Positions 29,424 through 39,106 of a DNA stretch of 64,000 bases are shown here, one piece after another. This DNA is from Flavobacterium resistens. GTDB taxonomy: Bacteria > Bacteroidota > Bacteroidia > Flavobacteriales > Flavobacteriaceae. The notes beneath the pieces were generated by a model. That model was not told where the DNA came from. It was given only the letters and a program-made list of their open reading frames with translations, and searched no databases. The stretch spans positions 1,347,209-1,411,208 of the forward strand of contig NZ_FXTA01000001.1 in NCBI RefSeq assembly GCF_900182645.1, read 5' to 3'. How positions within the stretch are numbered: the first letter of the stretch is position 1; every line of letters begins with the position of its first letter. Position numbers and translations under genes: made by a program.

Positions 29424-30380
29424 CTACGCCTTCCCCCAAATCCTAGTATTCAAATCTAGTTCATGAACAATATCATGCATGAATTTTACAATCGAAATAT
29501 CATTGGTAAGCAAATCAGGATCTAAAAGCGTCGAATGAATAGGCGCTTCAAAATAATTGTGAGACAACGGAAAAGCAATATACATTTTCGAACTTATAAA
29601 CGAGACCGAAATTGTTTCATCGCATTTACTATTTAAATCCAAAATTCTTTCCATCATTGCTGGCGTTAAAATATATCGCGCCTCAATTTGGTTTCTGGAA
29701 TAGGTTGCAAATTTATTATCAAATTCCGTGTTTTCTAATTCCACTACTTCGCTGTTTCCAAAACTAAAAACGTTTTTAGAAAACCACGAACTAAAAGCTT
29801 CTCCATAACCTTTTGGACGTACAACCGTCGAAACTTCAAAGTTTTTATTGAAATCGGCTACAAAAACAATTCCTTTAAAAATCGTATGCCAATGCGTTTT
29901 AGTTCCGTTTTTATCGCGGGTTTCTGTTTTATATTCAGCGTGAACTTCGGCAAACCAAAAAGAAGTTTTATCATTTGTTCCGCTTATTAAATCCTGTGTT
30001 TTATAACGATCCGGCTTTGTTGTAAAAAGCTCAGAACTTATAAACTCATATTCCGGAAGTCCGCTTTGTGGCGTTAATATCAAACTTTCATTGATGTTTT
30101 TCAATGCCTTTGCCACTACATTAGTTTTGTAAGCAACTTTGTATTTTACAGCAGTATCTTCTATTTGAAAATACATTACAATACCAGTAATACCAGAAGC
30201 TGCAAATCCCAGAAAACCAATAATCGGAATTCGAATAAAAAAACCAACTATCAGAAGCACAAAAGCAAGTCCAAATAAAATATAACAGGTCTTGTAAGTT
30301 TCGGCAATCTTTTTTCGGTCAATTTCTAATGTATTCAAAACCTCTTGCAAGGCTGTATTGGTGTTAATTTCTGAATCCAT
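29424..30380 (-). CDS. DUF3137-type membrane protein
   Basis: The 318-residue protein has two adjacent N-terminal transmembrane helices (about 28-48 and 50-68: CYILFGLAFVLLIVGFFIRI, then IIGFLGFAASGITGIVMYF). A cytoplasmic domain of about 240 residues follows. This layout and the partner LemA gene match the DUF3137 family, whose function is unknown. The start codon overlaps the lemA stop as TAATG, so the two are translationally coupled. Confidence 0.82.
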   Translation of the reverse strand: MDSEINTNTALQEVLNTLEIDRKKIAETYKTCYILFGLAFVLLIVGFFIRIPIIGFLGFAASGITGIVMYFQIEDTAVKYKVAYKTNVVAKALKNINESLILTPQSGLPEYEFISSELFTTKPDRYKTQDLISGTNDKTSFWFAEVHAEYKTETRDKNGTKTHWHTIFKGIVFVADFNKNFEVSTVVRPKGYGEAFSSWFSKNVFSFGNSEVVELENTEFDNKFATYSRNQIEARYILTPAMMERILDLNSKCDETISVSFISSKMYIAFPLSHNYFEAPIHSTLLDPDLLTNDISIVKFMHDIVHELDLNTRIWGKA

Positions 30381-30934
30381 TAATTATTGAAAAGTTCTTT
30401 TGCACTAATATTTTTACGCTCTTCTTCTGCAGTTTCCAAAACATCAATTTTGGTAAAATTCAGCATTCCAGAAATTAGATTTCCAGGGAACATCATAATT
30501 GCGTTATTATAACTCGTAACTGAAGCATTATAAGTTCTTCTGGCAGCAGCAATTTGTTCTTCGCTTTCTGTCCAGGTACTTTGTAAGTTTAGGAAATTTG
30601 TATTAGCCTTTAAGTCCGGATAATTTTCAACTGTAACCATTAAACCTTTTACGGCTGTACTCAATTCGGTATCTAAACTCGCTTTTTCGGCTTCAGTCAA
30701 AGAACCTGAAGTTGCTTTTGCACGAAGTTCTACAATTTTAGTTAAGGTACTTTGTTCGTAATTGGTGTATTGTTTTACTACTTCAACTAGATTCGGAATC
30801 AAATCAAAACGCTTTTTCAGCATTACATCAATTGCCGAAAAAGCATTCGTAACATTATTTCTTTTTTCGATTAGGGAATTGTAAGCGAATACTCCGATTA
30901 GTAGAAAAACAAAAGGGATAATGATATAAATCAT
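30380..30934 (-). CDS. LemA family protein
   Basis: The 184-residue protein has one N-terminal transmembrane helix and then the LemA helical bundle. Conserved parts are AFSAIDVMLKKRFDLIPNLV, Y.NYEQSTLTKIVELRAKA and ARRTYNASVTSYNNAIMMFP. LemA proteins occur widely in bacteria, with no settled biochemical role. It is the first gene of a two-gene operon with the DUF3137 protein. Confidence 0.93.
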   Translation of the reverse strand: MIYIIIPFVFLLIGVFAYNSLIEKRNNVTNAFSAIDVMLKKRFDLIPNLVEVVKQYTNYEQSTLTKIVELRAKATSGSLTEAEKASLDTELSTAVKGLMVTVENYPDLKANTNFLNLQSTWTESEEQIAAARRTYNASVTSYNNAIMMFPGNLISGMLNFTKIDVLETAEEERKNISAKELFNN

Positions 30935-31201
30935 GGTTTAAAATTTAATTGGTTTAGAAACAAATATATAAAAAGCGATGTAAGTTTTATTTGACCCATT
31001 GCGTTTTTATTTAAACAGATAGAAACATAATTTCGGAACTCAATAAAAGAATCAAATAAATCAAGATTTCACGCATAGCTATGTGTTTAAAAACAATTAC
31101 AAATAACGTTTTAAAATAAATCTCTAAGTTTACTTATATTTATATGTAAAAAATCCCATTTTAGCGTTTCCAAATTAAATGCATTTTTAAGATTACTCGA
31201 A

Positions 31202-32410
31202 ATGAATAAAAATATAAAAGCTCTTTACGAAATCGCCCAAAAAGAAACCCGAAAAATAATCGGTTTAATGTCAGGAACTTCGCTTGACGGACTTGACTTG
31301 GCGCTTTGTGAAGTTTCCGGCGAAGGCGAAAACACGGTTGTAAAAATCGAGCAATTTGAAACCATCGATTACAGCGAAGACATTAAAAACGAAATCAGAA
31401 AAGTCTTTGCTAAAAAAACAATCGATTTTCAGCATTTGGTTTTGCTAAACGAATGGATTGCCGATTTGCACGCCGGAATGATCAACGATTGTCTTTCAAA
31501 ATGGAATATTCCCGCTAGCGAAGTTGATTTAATCGCTTCACACGGACAAACGGTTTTGCATGCGCCAAAGTTTTTGCATCAGCAGGAAAAATTTCCAAAT
31601 GCAACTTTGCAAATTGGCGACGGCGATCATATTGCCGTAAAAACCGGAATTATAACATTATCAGATTTTAGACAAAAACACGTTGCAGCAGGCGGTGAAG
31701 GCGCACCTTTGGCGGTATATGGCGATTATTTGTTATTTAGCAAAAAAGGTGAAAACCGAATTATGCTGAATATGGGCGGAATAGCAAATTTCACTTATTT
31801 GCCAGCTTCACAAAACGCCGGCGACGTTTTTGTAACCGATACCGGAACGGCAAATACTTTAATTGATATTTTCACTAAACAGTTTTTCTCTGAAAAAAGT
31901 TTCGATAAAGATGCTGAAATCGCTAAAACCGGAATTGTAAATAAAGTACTTTTAAACGAATTAAAAAGCGACGCATTCTTCCAAAAAAGTTTCCCAAAAA
32001 CAATTGGTCAGGAATTATTCAACCATGATTTTGTGAACTCGGCTTTAGTAAAATTAGGCTTACAAAACATTTCGGCACCAGATTTGCTGGCTACTTTAAC
32101 GCGCCTTAGTGCCGAGACGATTGCAGAAGCGGTTTTGTTTGTAGTAGAAAATACTAAAACACCAATCGAAGAGTTTACAGTTTATATGTCGGGCGGTGGC
32201 GCACGAAATCCGTTATTGGTGAGTTGGTTACAGGAATTATTATCTTGTAAATTTGAAAAAAGCGACGTTCTCGGAATTTCAGGCGATGCAAAAGAAGCTG
32301 TTTTGTTTGCTGTTTTGGCGAATGAAACTGTTGCTGGAGGAAATTATAATTTTGGTTCAAAAAAAGGAATTCCATCGGTAACAATGGGAAAAATTTCGCT
32401 CCCTGATTAA
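31202..32410 (+). CDS. anmK: anhydro-N-acetylmuramic acid kinase
   Basis: The 402-residue enzyme phosphorylates 1,6-anhydro-MurNAc to MurNAc-6-phosphate during peptidoglycan recycling. The ATP motif GLMSGTSLDGLDLALCE (about 21-37) is diagnostic, supported by ASHGQTVLHAP, NMGGIANFTYLP, TDTGTANTLID and YMSGGGARNPLL. Length is slightly above the usual 370-390. The recycling genes downstream on the same strand fit this assignment. It is cytoplasmic. Confidence 0.95.
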   Translation: MNKNIKALYEIAQKETRKIIGLMSGTSLDGLDLALCEVSGEGENTVVKIEQFETIDYSEDIKNEIRKVFAKKTIDFQHLVLLNEWIADLHAGMINDCLSKWNIPASEVDLIASHGQTVLHAPKFLHQQEKFPNATLQIGDGDHIAVKTGIITLSDFRQKHVAAGGEGAPLAVYGDYLLFSKKGENRIMLNMGGIANFTYLPASQNAGDVFVTDTGTANTLIDIFTKQFFSEKSFDKDAEIAKTGIVNKVLLNELKSDAFFQKSFPKTIGQELFNHDFVNSALVKLGLQNISAPDLLATLTRLSAETIAEAVLFVVENTKTPIEEFTVYMSGGGARNPLLVSWLQELLSCKFEKSDVLGISGDAKEAVLFAVLANETVAGGNYNFGSKKGIPSVTMGKISLPD

Positions 32411-32416
32411 AAGATA

Positions 32417-32526
32417 GCCACAAATTCACGAATTTGTTTATAATCTATGCGAAAAAAACGTGATTAATTAAACGAATTATGTTAATTGCATTATGATTTT
32501 AAAAATAAAATTCGTGAATTCGTGGC
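32417..32526. repeat. inverted repeat spanning the anmK-GHL10 gap
   Basis: GCCACAAATTCACGAATTTG near the start and AAATTCGTGAATTCGTGGC near the end form an imperfect pair of about 19-bp arms separated by about 70 bases. It resembles other repeat elements of the window and may attenuate or terminate anmK transcription. Confidence 0.65.
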
Positions 32527-32575
32527 GGAAAAAAAATTAAACCTATTTTTGGTTTTTGTTAAATTAAAGATTGAA

Positions 32576-34147
32576 ATGCATAAAAATCAGCACTTACTAT
32601 ACTCTATCATATTTTTGTTTTTCTTTGGATGGAAATCCGCTGCACAGGAAAAAATACTGCATCCTAAAAACGAATTCAGAGGTGTATGGATTGCTACGGT
32701 TGTTAATATTGACTGGCCTAAAACTGCCAATGACAACGTTGAAAAGGAAAAAGCTGATTATCTTGAAATTCTAGAAACGTATAAAAAACTAAATTATAAC
32801 GCCGTTATTGTTCAGGTTCGAAGCGTGGGCGACGCAATTTATCCTTCTGAATTGGCGCCTTGGTCGCGATTTTTGACAGGAAAAGAAGGTTTGGCTCCAA
32901 ATCCTTATTACGATGCTTTGGCATGGATGATCGAGCAGGCACACAACCGTGGATTTGAATTTCACGCTTGGCTAAATCCATATCGAGCAACTTTCGATTT
33001 GAATAAAAACCTTTTAAGCCCAGGACATGATCTTTTCAAACATCCAGAATGGATGATCGAATACGGTGGAAAATACTACTATGACCCTGCTCTACCTCAA
33101 GTTCAGGAACATTTGACGAAAGTCGTAAAAGAAGTCGTAGACAAATACGACATTGACGCGATTCATTTCGATGATTATTTTTATCCATACGCCGTTCCTG
33201 GAAAAGTTTTTAATGATTCTGCTTCATACAAAAAATACGGAGCAGGCTTTAGTCTTTCTGACTGGCGCCGTGCAAATGTGAGCAATTTTGTGCATACCAT
33301 TTCTACAACTATAAAAGCAAGCAAACCGTGGGTTCAATTCGGAATTAGTCCGTTTGGAGTTTGGCGAAATAAATCTCAGGATCCTAGAGGTTCTGAAACA
33401 CAATCGACTTCAAATTATGATGATTTGTATGCGGATCCAATATTATGGATGGATCAAAAATGGATTGATTATATTCTGCCACAATTATATTGGAGCATGA
33501 ATAATCCGAGAGCTTCTTATTCTAAATTAGTAAAATGGTGGTCTGAAAACTCCAATAATACTGCAATTTACATTGGTCATGCTTCTTATAAAATTAGAGG
33601 CGATGGCGACAAAAGCTGGAATTTTATGCAGGAAATTCCAACTCAAATTGACTTTTTGAGAACCTTTAAAAATGTTTCCGGAAGTGCTTACTTCAGCTCA
33701 AAATGGTTCATGAATAAAAATTTTGATGTAGTTCGTCATCTTGAGGAAAATCAATATAAATATCCTGCTCTTCCTGCAGCTGTTCCAAATTTAAAACGTG
33801 TTATTATTGACACGCCTCAAGTTCTTGAATATACAAAAGACAGCATAAAATATACTTTTACAATCAAAAGTGCGCTAAATACAAAAGTGCGTTATATGGT
33901 GCTTTATGGTGGCGATCATGTTTCAAAAATCGATATTAATGATGCTACAAAAATCGTTGAAAAAGTTACTGTAAAAGAAGTTGATGGAAAAATCACTTTT
34001 TCGATTGCTGGAGGAAAACTAAATCTTTTTAAAGCCTGTGCTTTCACTTTTATTGATTATTTTGCCAACGAAAGCACGCCAACTGCATTAGATTTAAAAA
34101 AGCCATTTAAAAACTATACACCAAATCAACCTAATGAAAACAGATAA
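32576..34147 (+). CDS. GHL10-family glycosyl hydrolase (DigH/YddW-like)
   Basis: The protein has a signal peptide (MHKNQHLLYSIIFLFFFGWKSAAQ) and then the GHL10 (DUF187) barrel, which begins EFRGVWIATVVNIDWP. Further marks are HAWLNPYRA, YDIDAIHFDDYFYP with the acidic catalytic region, and FGISPFGVWRNKS. E. coli DigH of this family cleaves denuded peptidoglycan glycans. The neighbours anmK, AmpG-like and NagZ-like agree with that role. I use the ATG at 32576 because the longer frame would bury the signal peptide. Its last 14 bases overlap the next gene. Confidence 0.88.
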   Translation: MHKNQHLLYSIIFLFFFGWKSAAQEKILHPKNEFRGVWIATVVNIDWPKTANDNVEKEKADYLEILETYKKLNYNAVIVQVRSVGDAIYPSELAPWSRFLTGKEGLAPNPYYDALAWMIEQAHNRGFEFHAWLNPYRATFDLNKNLLSPGHDLFKHPEWMIEYGGKYYYDPALPQVQEHLTKVVKEVVDKYDIDAIHFDDYFYPYAVPGKVFNDSASYKKYGAGFSLSDWRRANVSNFVHTISTTIKASKPWVQFGISPFGVWRNKSQDPRGSETQSTSNYDDLYADPILWMDQKWIDYILPQLYWSMNNPRASYSKLVKWWSENSNNTAIYIGHASYKIRGDGDKSWNFMQEIPTQIDFLRTFKNVSGSAYFSSKWFMNKNFDVVRHLEENQYKYPALPAAVPNLKRVIIDTPQVLEYTKDSIKYTFTIKSALNTKVRYMVLYGGDHVSKIDINDATKIVEKVTVKEVDGKITFSIAGGKLNLFKACAFTFIDYFANESTPTALDLKKPFKNYTPNQPNENR

Positions 34148-35675
34148 TAAACCTTGGTTCTGGATTCCGCTTCTTAATTTTGCTTCTGGACTGCCTTATG
34201 CTATAATTATTTCCGTTTCGGTAATTATGTATAAAGATCTGGGAGTTTCAAATAAAGATATTGGTCTTTGGACAAGTTTATTATATCTGCCATGGGTTAT
34301 AAAACCACTTTGGAGTCCACTTATTGAATTAATCGGAACTAAAAGAGATTGGTTCATCACGATGCAGTTAGCCATTTCAATCTTTTTTTTAATTGTCGGA
34401 TTTGCGATTCCTACCAACGGTTTTCTTTATACTACATTAGCTTTATTCTGGGTTGCCGCTTTTGCATCTGCTTCAAATGATATTGCAAGCGATGGCTTTT
34501 ATTTATTGGTATTACCAGAAGACAAACAATCTTTTTTTATCGGGATTAGAAGCACTTTTTACAGACTTTCTATGCTTGCAGGAAATGGATTAGTGGTGCT
34601 TTTCGCAGGAAATTTAGAAGAAAAATACGGCGATAATACTAAAGCTTGGTCGTATACTATGATTGGCGTTGGTTTATTAATGACTTTTATCACCATTTAT
34701 AATTTCATTTTTACTCCAAAAAATGAAATCAATACAGTTGAAAATAAAAAAGTGGTTCATAATCAAAGTTTCGGTTCTGTATTTGTGAGCTTTTTCAAGA
34801 AAAAACAAATTGTTCTTATCCTTTCCTTTATTTTATTGTTCCGATTAGGAGAATCTCAATTAATTAAAATGTTGACTCCTTTTTTAATAGATCCTTTAAG
34901 ATATGAGTTAGTAGAAAAAGGAACAGATGATAATCAGGCAAAAGCATTAGAATTATACAATTCAAAAGTTATAAAAGGAGAAAAATTATCTGAATCTGAA
35001 TTACAATTATTGTATTCTAAGCTTCCGATTTTAGTGCAAATGAGAGATGAAGGAAAACTATTAGAAGAAGTAGAAAATAAAGACAAAATAGAATACGAAA
35101 AAGCAAATAAAGCTCGAATTAATTTTGTAAACGAATTAATTGCTTCTAAAGGAGTCCAAAAAGATATTCAAGTTGGTGGAATGGGACTTACTACCAAAAC
35201 TATTGGTATAATCTACGGAACCTGCGGTCTGATTGCATTAACATTAGGAGGAATTCTTGGAGGAATTGCAATTTCAAAACAAGGATTAACCAAATGGATG
35301 CTTCCAATGATTCTAACGATGCACCTGCCAATTATTGGTTTTATCTTATTAGCTTATTTTCATCCTTCATCAATTTACTATATTTATGCCGTTGTTATAA
35401 TTGAGCAATTTGGTTACGGGTTTGGATTTGCTGCATTTATGATGTATTTAATTCATGTTGCCGAAGGAGAATCAAAAACAGCTCATTATGCATTAGCAAC
35501 CGGATTTATGGCAATGGGAATGATGTTACCGGGAATGGTAAGCGGTTATATTCAAGAATATTTAGGCTATGGCAACTTCTTCATTTGGGTTCTATTAGCT
35601 ACAATACCAGGTCTTATTTTATCACGTTTTTTAACTTTCCCAAAAGATTTTGGGAAAAAATCAGAAGAAGTTTAA
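34134..35675 (+). CDS. AmpG-like MFS transporter
   Basis: The 513-residue multi-pass inner-membrane protein opens WFWIPLLNFASGLPYAIIIS and continues YKDLGVSNKDIGLWTSLLYLPWVIKPLWSPL. Both stretches are typical of AmpG and related major facilitator permeases that import anhydro-muropeptides. About 12 helices are visible. A soluble insert of about 90 residues (about 258-345, from RYELVEKGTDDN to ELIASKG) separates the two halves. It starts inside the end of the hydrolase gene, so the two are coupled. Substrate assignment is from family and neighbours. Confidence 0.85.
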   Translation: MKTDNKPWFWIPLLNFASGLPYAIIISVSVIMYKDLGVSNKDIGLWTSLLYLPWVIKPLWSPLIELIGTKRDWFITMQLAISIFFLIVGFAIPTNGFLYTTLALFWVAAFASASNDIASDGFYLLVLPEDKQSFFIGIRSTFYRLSMLAGNGLVVLFAGNLEEKYGDNTKAWSYTMIGVGLLMTFITIYNFIFTPKNEINTVENKKVVHNQSFGSVFVSFFKKKQIVLILSFILLFRLGESQLIKMLTPFLIDPLRYELVEKGTDDNQAKALELYNSKVIKGEKLSESELQLLYSKLPILVQMRDEGKLLEEVENKDKIEYEKANKARINFVNELIASKGVQKDIQVGGMGLTTKTIGIIYGTCGLIALTLGGILGGIAISKQGLTKWMLPMILTMHLPIIGFILLAYFHPSSIYYIYAVVIIEQFGYGFGFAAFMMYLIHVAEGESKTAHYALATGFMAMGMMLPGMVSGYIQEYLGYGNFFIWVLLATIPGLILSRFLTFPKDFGKKSEEV

Positions 35676-35696
35676 CCCCAAATCAAACTTTTACCT

Positions 35697-36038
35697 ATGG
35701 AAATCAATGAAAATTTGCAGGCCGAACGAAACCTTAAAGGTGCTGAGTTCGAAAAAAACGGAAATCTTGAAAAAGCAATTGAATTGTATGAGGAAAATGT
35801 CGCAGAAAGCTTTAAAGGAAACCATCCTTACGATCGATTAGCTACGATCTACAAAAATCAGCTTGATCTTGAAAATGAAATCAGGATTTTAGAAAAAGCA
35901 ATTATCGTTTACGAGGAAATTACACTCGTAGATAGATTGGAAGGATTGCCAAAACTTTTCCGCTTTAAAAACCGATTGGAAAAAGCACTTGAAACTAAAA
36001 AACAATTGGCTAAGCAGAAAAAGGCTAAACTGAAATAA
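35697..36038 (+). CDS. small TPR-like helical protein
   Basis: The 113-residue protein has a TPR-like helical hairpin (LKGAEFEKNGNLEKAIELYE, about 13-32). A second helix pair follows, then a basic coiled tail (KALETKKQLAKQKKAKLK). It lies 21 bases after the AmpG-like gene and before the GNAT gene, so it is part of the recycling operon. It may be an adaptor; no specific function is known. Confidence 0.75.
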   Translation: MEINENLQAERNLKGAEFEKNGNLEKAIELYEENVAESFKGNHPYDRLATIYKNQLDLENEIRILEKAIIVYEEITLVDRLEGLPKLFRFKNRLEKALETKKQLAKQKKAKLK

Positions 36039-36061
36039 AATACTTTTTAAACTGCTATAAG

Positions 36062-36511
36062 ATGAGTAATTTAAAACGAACCAATTCAGATGATATCGAT
36101 TTTATAAATCTCGTTGCTTTATTAGATAAAGATCTGGCAATTAGAGACGGAGACGATCATGCGTTTTATAATCAGTTTAACAAAACTGATAAAATAAAAC
36201 ATACGATTGTTTATTACGAAAATGACATTCCTGTTGGTTGTGGCGCTTTTCGCGAAAAAGAAAGCGATAAAACCGAAATCAAAAGAATGTATGTTCATCC
36301 TGATTTTCGAAATAAAGGAATTGCCTCAAAAATTTTAGTCGAATTAGAAATCTGGGCCAAAGAAGTGGGCTATACTTATACTATTCTGGAAACCGGAAAA
36401 AACCAGCCCGAAGCCATCAACTTATATCAAAAATTAAATTATACCATAATTCCAAATTATCCACCTTATGAAAAAATGGATAATAGTGTCTGTATGAAAA
36501 AGACTTTATAA
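36062..36511 (+). CDS. GNAT-family N-acetyltransferase
   Basis: The 149-residue enzyme shows the acetyl-CoA motif IKRMYVHPDFRNKGIASKIL (about 78-97) and the later strand-helix YTILETGKNQPEAINLYQKL. It transfers acetyl from acetyl-CoA to an unknown amine. Its place within a peptidoglycan-recycling operon makes an amino sugar or muropeptide possible, but this is only positional. It ends two bases before the NagZ-like start. Confidence 0.9.
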   Translation: MSNLKRTNSDDIDFINLVALLDKDLAIRDGDDHAFYNQFNKTDKIKHTIVYYENDIPVGCGAFREKESDKTEIKRMYVHPDFRNKGIASKILVELEIWAKEVGYTYTILETGKNQPEAINLYQKLNYTIIPNYPPYEKMDNSVCMKKTL

Positions 36512-36513
36512 TA

Positions 36514-38127
36514 ATGAAAATTACTGCCGAAGCATTACGCCAAAAAGTGGGACAATTCTTTTTTCCTGCTGTTTTTATAAACGATACCGAAGAAAATATT
36601 CAGGAAACCGAACGTTTAATCAAAGAACATAACATTGGCGGATTGACCTTTTTTCACAGTCGTGCGAGCGCTGCAACCAATTATGAAAGCAAGAAAAAAG
36701 TTGTTTTTAACGATGACAGCTACGAAAAAATCAAAGCCTTAATTGTTCGTTATCAAAAAGCCGCTTCTACTCCACTTTTAATTAGTATTGATGCGGAATG
36801 GGGTTTGGCAATGCGAATCGAAAAAACACCGCAATATCCATACGCGATCACACTTGGCGCTTTGCCAGAAAACAAATCGGATTTAGTTTACGAAGTTGGA
36901 AAACAAATTGGATTGGATTTAAAAGCGGCCGGAATTCAGTATAATTTATCGCCTTTGGCAGATATCAACAATAATCCAAATAATCCTGTTATTGGTTATC
37001 GTTCTTTCGGCGAAAACAAAGAAAAAGTAGCCGATTTTTCTGTTGAATATTTAAAAGGAATGTCAGAAGTTGGTGTTTTAGGCTGTCTGAAACATTTTCC
37101 CGGACACGGAAATACCAATGTTGATTCGCATTTAGGATTACCAGTTTTAAAGGAAACTTTAGAAGAATTAATGGAAAACGAATTATATCCATTTATAAAA
37201 GGAATTGAAAATAATGTCGATTCAATTATGATTGGACATTTGGCTGTTCCGAGTTTAAATGATGGAAAAGATACTTCGGCAACTTTATCAAAAGCTGTTA
37301 TTCAGGATTTATTGCGTGATAAATTAGGTTATGACGGTTTGGTAATTTCTGATGCCTTAAATATGCACAGCGTTTCAAAATTATACGAAACAAAAGGTCA
37401 TTTAGAATGGGAAGCTTTCAACGCTGGAAACGATGTTTTATGCTTCGCCGAAAATGTTCCGGAAGGAATTGAAGAAATTCTGAAAAATGCTTCGCCAGAA
37501 CGAATCGAAGAAAGCTTTAACCGAATTATGAAAGCGAAAGAAAAAGCCGGAATTCTTTCTGGAAATACTACTGCTTCGGGCGAATTAGATTTCAACAAAA
37601 CATCAGAATTAAATCTGGAAGTTGCTCAAAATTCAATTACTAAAATCATTGATAATTCAAGTGCAGAATTAGCTTTTGAAGCGCAAAAAAACAACAAACT
37701 TGCTAAACTGAGTTTATATAAAAATACTAAAAACACTTTCTTTAAAACTTTAAATTCAAAATTATCTTCACCAGAATTTGCTTTTGAAAACTTAGAAGTT
37801 TCGGATATTTCATCCATCAAAAAAGAATTAGAAATTTTTGAAACGATTATTATTTCATTATTTGTTCCAAAGGCAAAACCAATGAACAATTTCGAAATTG
37901 ACAACGAAGTTTTAGAATTGCTTTCTGATTTGCTTCAAACCAAAAAATGTATCGTTTACGTTTTCGGAAATCCATACGTTTTACCAATAATTCCTAACCT
38001 TAAAAAGGCTTCAGGATTAATTCAGGCGTATCAGGATTTTGAGGAATTTCAGAAAACTGCAGGAATTCAATTTTTAGATAAAATTTCTTCAAACGGAATC
38101 CCCCCAGTAAACATTGATATCCAATAA
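36514..38127 (+). CDS. GH3 beta-N-acetylhexosaminidase (NagZ-like)
   Basis: The 537-residue enzyme has the GH3 barrel with KHFPGHG (about 193-199), whose His is the general acid/base of NagZ-type enzymes, and VISDALNMHSV, which holds the nucleophile Asp. NagZ removes GlcNAc from anhydro-muropeptides. The additional C-terminal domain of about 190 residues makes it longer than proteobacterial NagZ (about 340) and is common in Bacteroidota. No signal peptide is visible, so it is probably cytoplasmic. It is the last gene of the recycling cluster. Confidence 0.88.
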   Translation: MKITAEALRQKVGQFFFPAVFINDTEENIQETERLIKEHNIGGLTFFHSRASAATNYESKKKVVFNDDSYEKIKALIVRYQKAASTPLLISIDAEWGLAMRIEKTPQYPYAITLGALPENKSDLVYEVGKQIGLDLKAAGIQYNLSPLADINNNPNNPVIGYRSFGENKEKVADFSVEYLKGMSEVGVLGCLKHFPGHGNTNVDSHLGLPVLKETLEELMENELYPFIKGIENNVDSIMIGHLAVPSLNDGKDTSATLSKAVIQDLLRDKLGYDGLVISDALNMHSVSKLYETKGHLEWEAFNAGNDVLCFAENVPEGIEEILKNASPERIEESFNRIMKAKEKAGILSGNTTASGELDFNKTSELNLEVAQNSITKIIDNSSAELAFEAQKNNKLAKLSLYKNTKNTFFKTLNSKLSSPEFAFENLEVSDISSIKKELEIFETIIISLFVPKAKPMNNFEIDNEVLELLSDLLQTKKCIVYVFGNPYVLPIIPNLKKASGLIQAYQDFEEFQKTAGIQFLDKISSNGIPPVNIDIQ

Positions 38128-38185
38128 GTTAAAATCTTAAATAGTCAAAATTTATCAACTTATAAATTTTTATAATCACATCTTA

Positions 38186-38217
38186 TTGTAAGTACCTGTA
38201 CTTATGCCCTACTTTTG
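38186..38217 (+). promoter_or_regulatory. candidate Bacteroidota promoter of the peroxiredoxin gene
   Basis: TTG at 38186-38188 and TACTTTTG at 38210-38217 are spaced by 21 bases, matching the TTG / TAnnTTTG consensus. The start codon follows 35 bases later. Confidence 0.7.
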
Positions 38218-38252
38218 CACCAGAAATAAATTTTTAACGTAAAACGAAAAAT

Positions 38253-38891
38253 ATGTCTTTAGTAGGAAAAAAATTCCCAAGTATTGCAGTAGATGCTATC
38301 TCAGAAATGGGTGATAATTTAAAAATCAACATTTTTGAAGAAGCAGTAAACAACAACAAAAAAGTATTATTGTTTTGGTACCCAAAAGATTTCACTTTTG
38401 TTTGCCCAACTGAATTACACGCCTTTCAAGCTGCATTACCAGAATTCGAAAAAAGAAATACTATCGTAATTGGTGCTTCTTGCGATACTAACGAAGTTCA
38501 CTTTGCTTGGTTAAACACGCCAAAAAACAATGGTGGAATTGAAGGTGTAACTTACCCAATCTTGGCTGATACAAACCGTAACTTATCTAACATTTTAGGA
38601 ATTTTAGATATTGATTCTACAGAGTACAGCGAAGAAACTGATTCAGTTATCATCGAAGGTTCAAACGTAACTTTCAGAGCTACTTACCTTATTGACGAAA
38701 CTGGAAAAATCTTCCACGAAAGTGTAAATGACATGCCATTAGGACGTAACGTAAACGAATACTTAAGAATGGTTGACGCTTACACACACATCCAAACTAA
38801 AGGTGAAGTTTGTCCAGCAAACTGGGAAGCTGGTAAAGAAGCAATGTCTGCTGACAGACTAAGTACTGCTGAATATTTAAGCGCTAATTAA
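38253..38891 (+). CDS. two-cysteine peroxiredoxin (AhpC/TSA family)
   Basis: The 212-residue enzyme reduces hydrogen peroxide and organic peroxides. The peroxidatic Cys is in DFTFVCPTEL (about Cys 50) and the resolving Cys in GEVCPANWEAG near residue 189. Both are present, so it is a typical two-Cys enzyme. The thioredoxin gene downstream is the likely reductant partner. A clear promoter precedes it. Confidence 0.94.
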   Translation: MSLVGKKFPSIAVDAISEMGDNLKINIFEEAVNNNKKVLLFWYPKDFTFVCPTELHAFQAALPEFEKRNTIVIGASCDTNEVHFAWLNTPKNNGGIEGVTYPILADTNRNLSNILGILDIDSTEYSEETDSVIIEGSNVTFRATYLIDETGKIFHESVNDMPLGRNVNEYLRMVDAYTHIQTKGEVCPANWEAGKEAMSADRLSTAEYLSAN

Positions 38892-39090
38892 GCTGCTAAG
38901 ATACTAAGGTTCTAAGATGCTAAGTTTTTTAACTTAACTTTCGAAACTTAGATACATTCTACAATAAAAGTCAAGAGATTCTAAGATTAAACTTAGATCT
39001 TAGAATCTCAATGACTTAAAAAAAAATCAAATAAATCCACATAAAGTTATTCGGTTCGAGGGCAAACTTAGCATCTTAGCAACTTAGTGT
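38892..39090. repeat. GATGCTAAG-word repeats between peroxiredoxin and thioredoxin genes
   Basis: AAGATACTAAGGTTCTAAG and AGATGCTAAG are followed by the inverted forms AACTTAGCATCTTAGC and AACTTAGTGTCT near 39065-39090. An inner hairpin pairs GAGATTCTAAGA with TCTTAGAATCTC (about 38973-39008). No gene is present. Confidence 0.6.
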
Positions 39091-39106
39091 CTAAAAAATA
39101 AAAATT

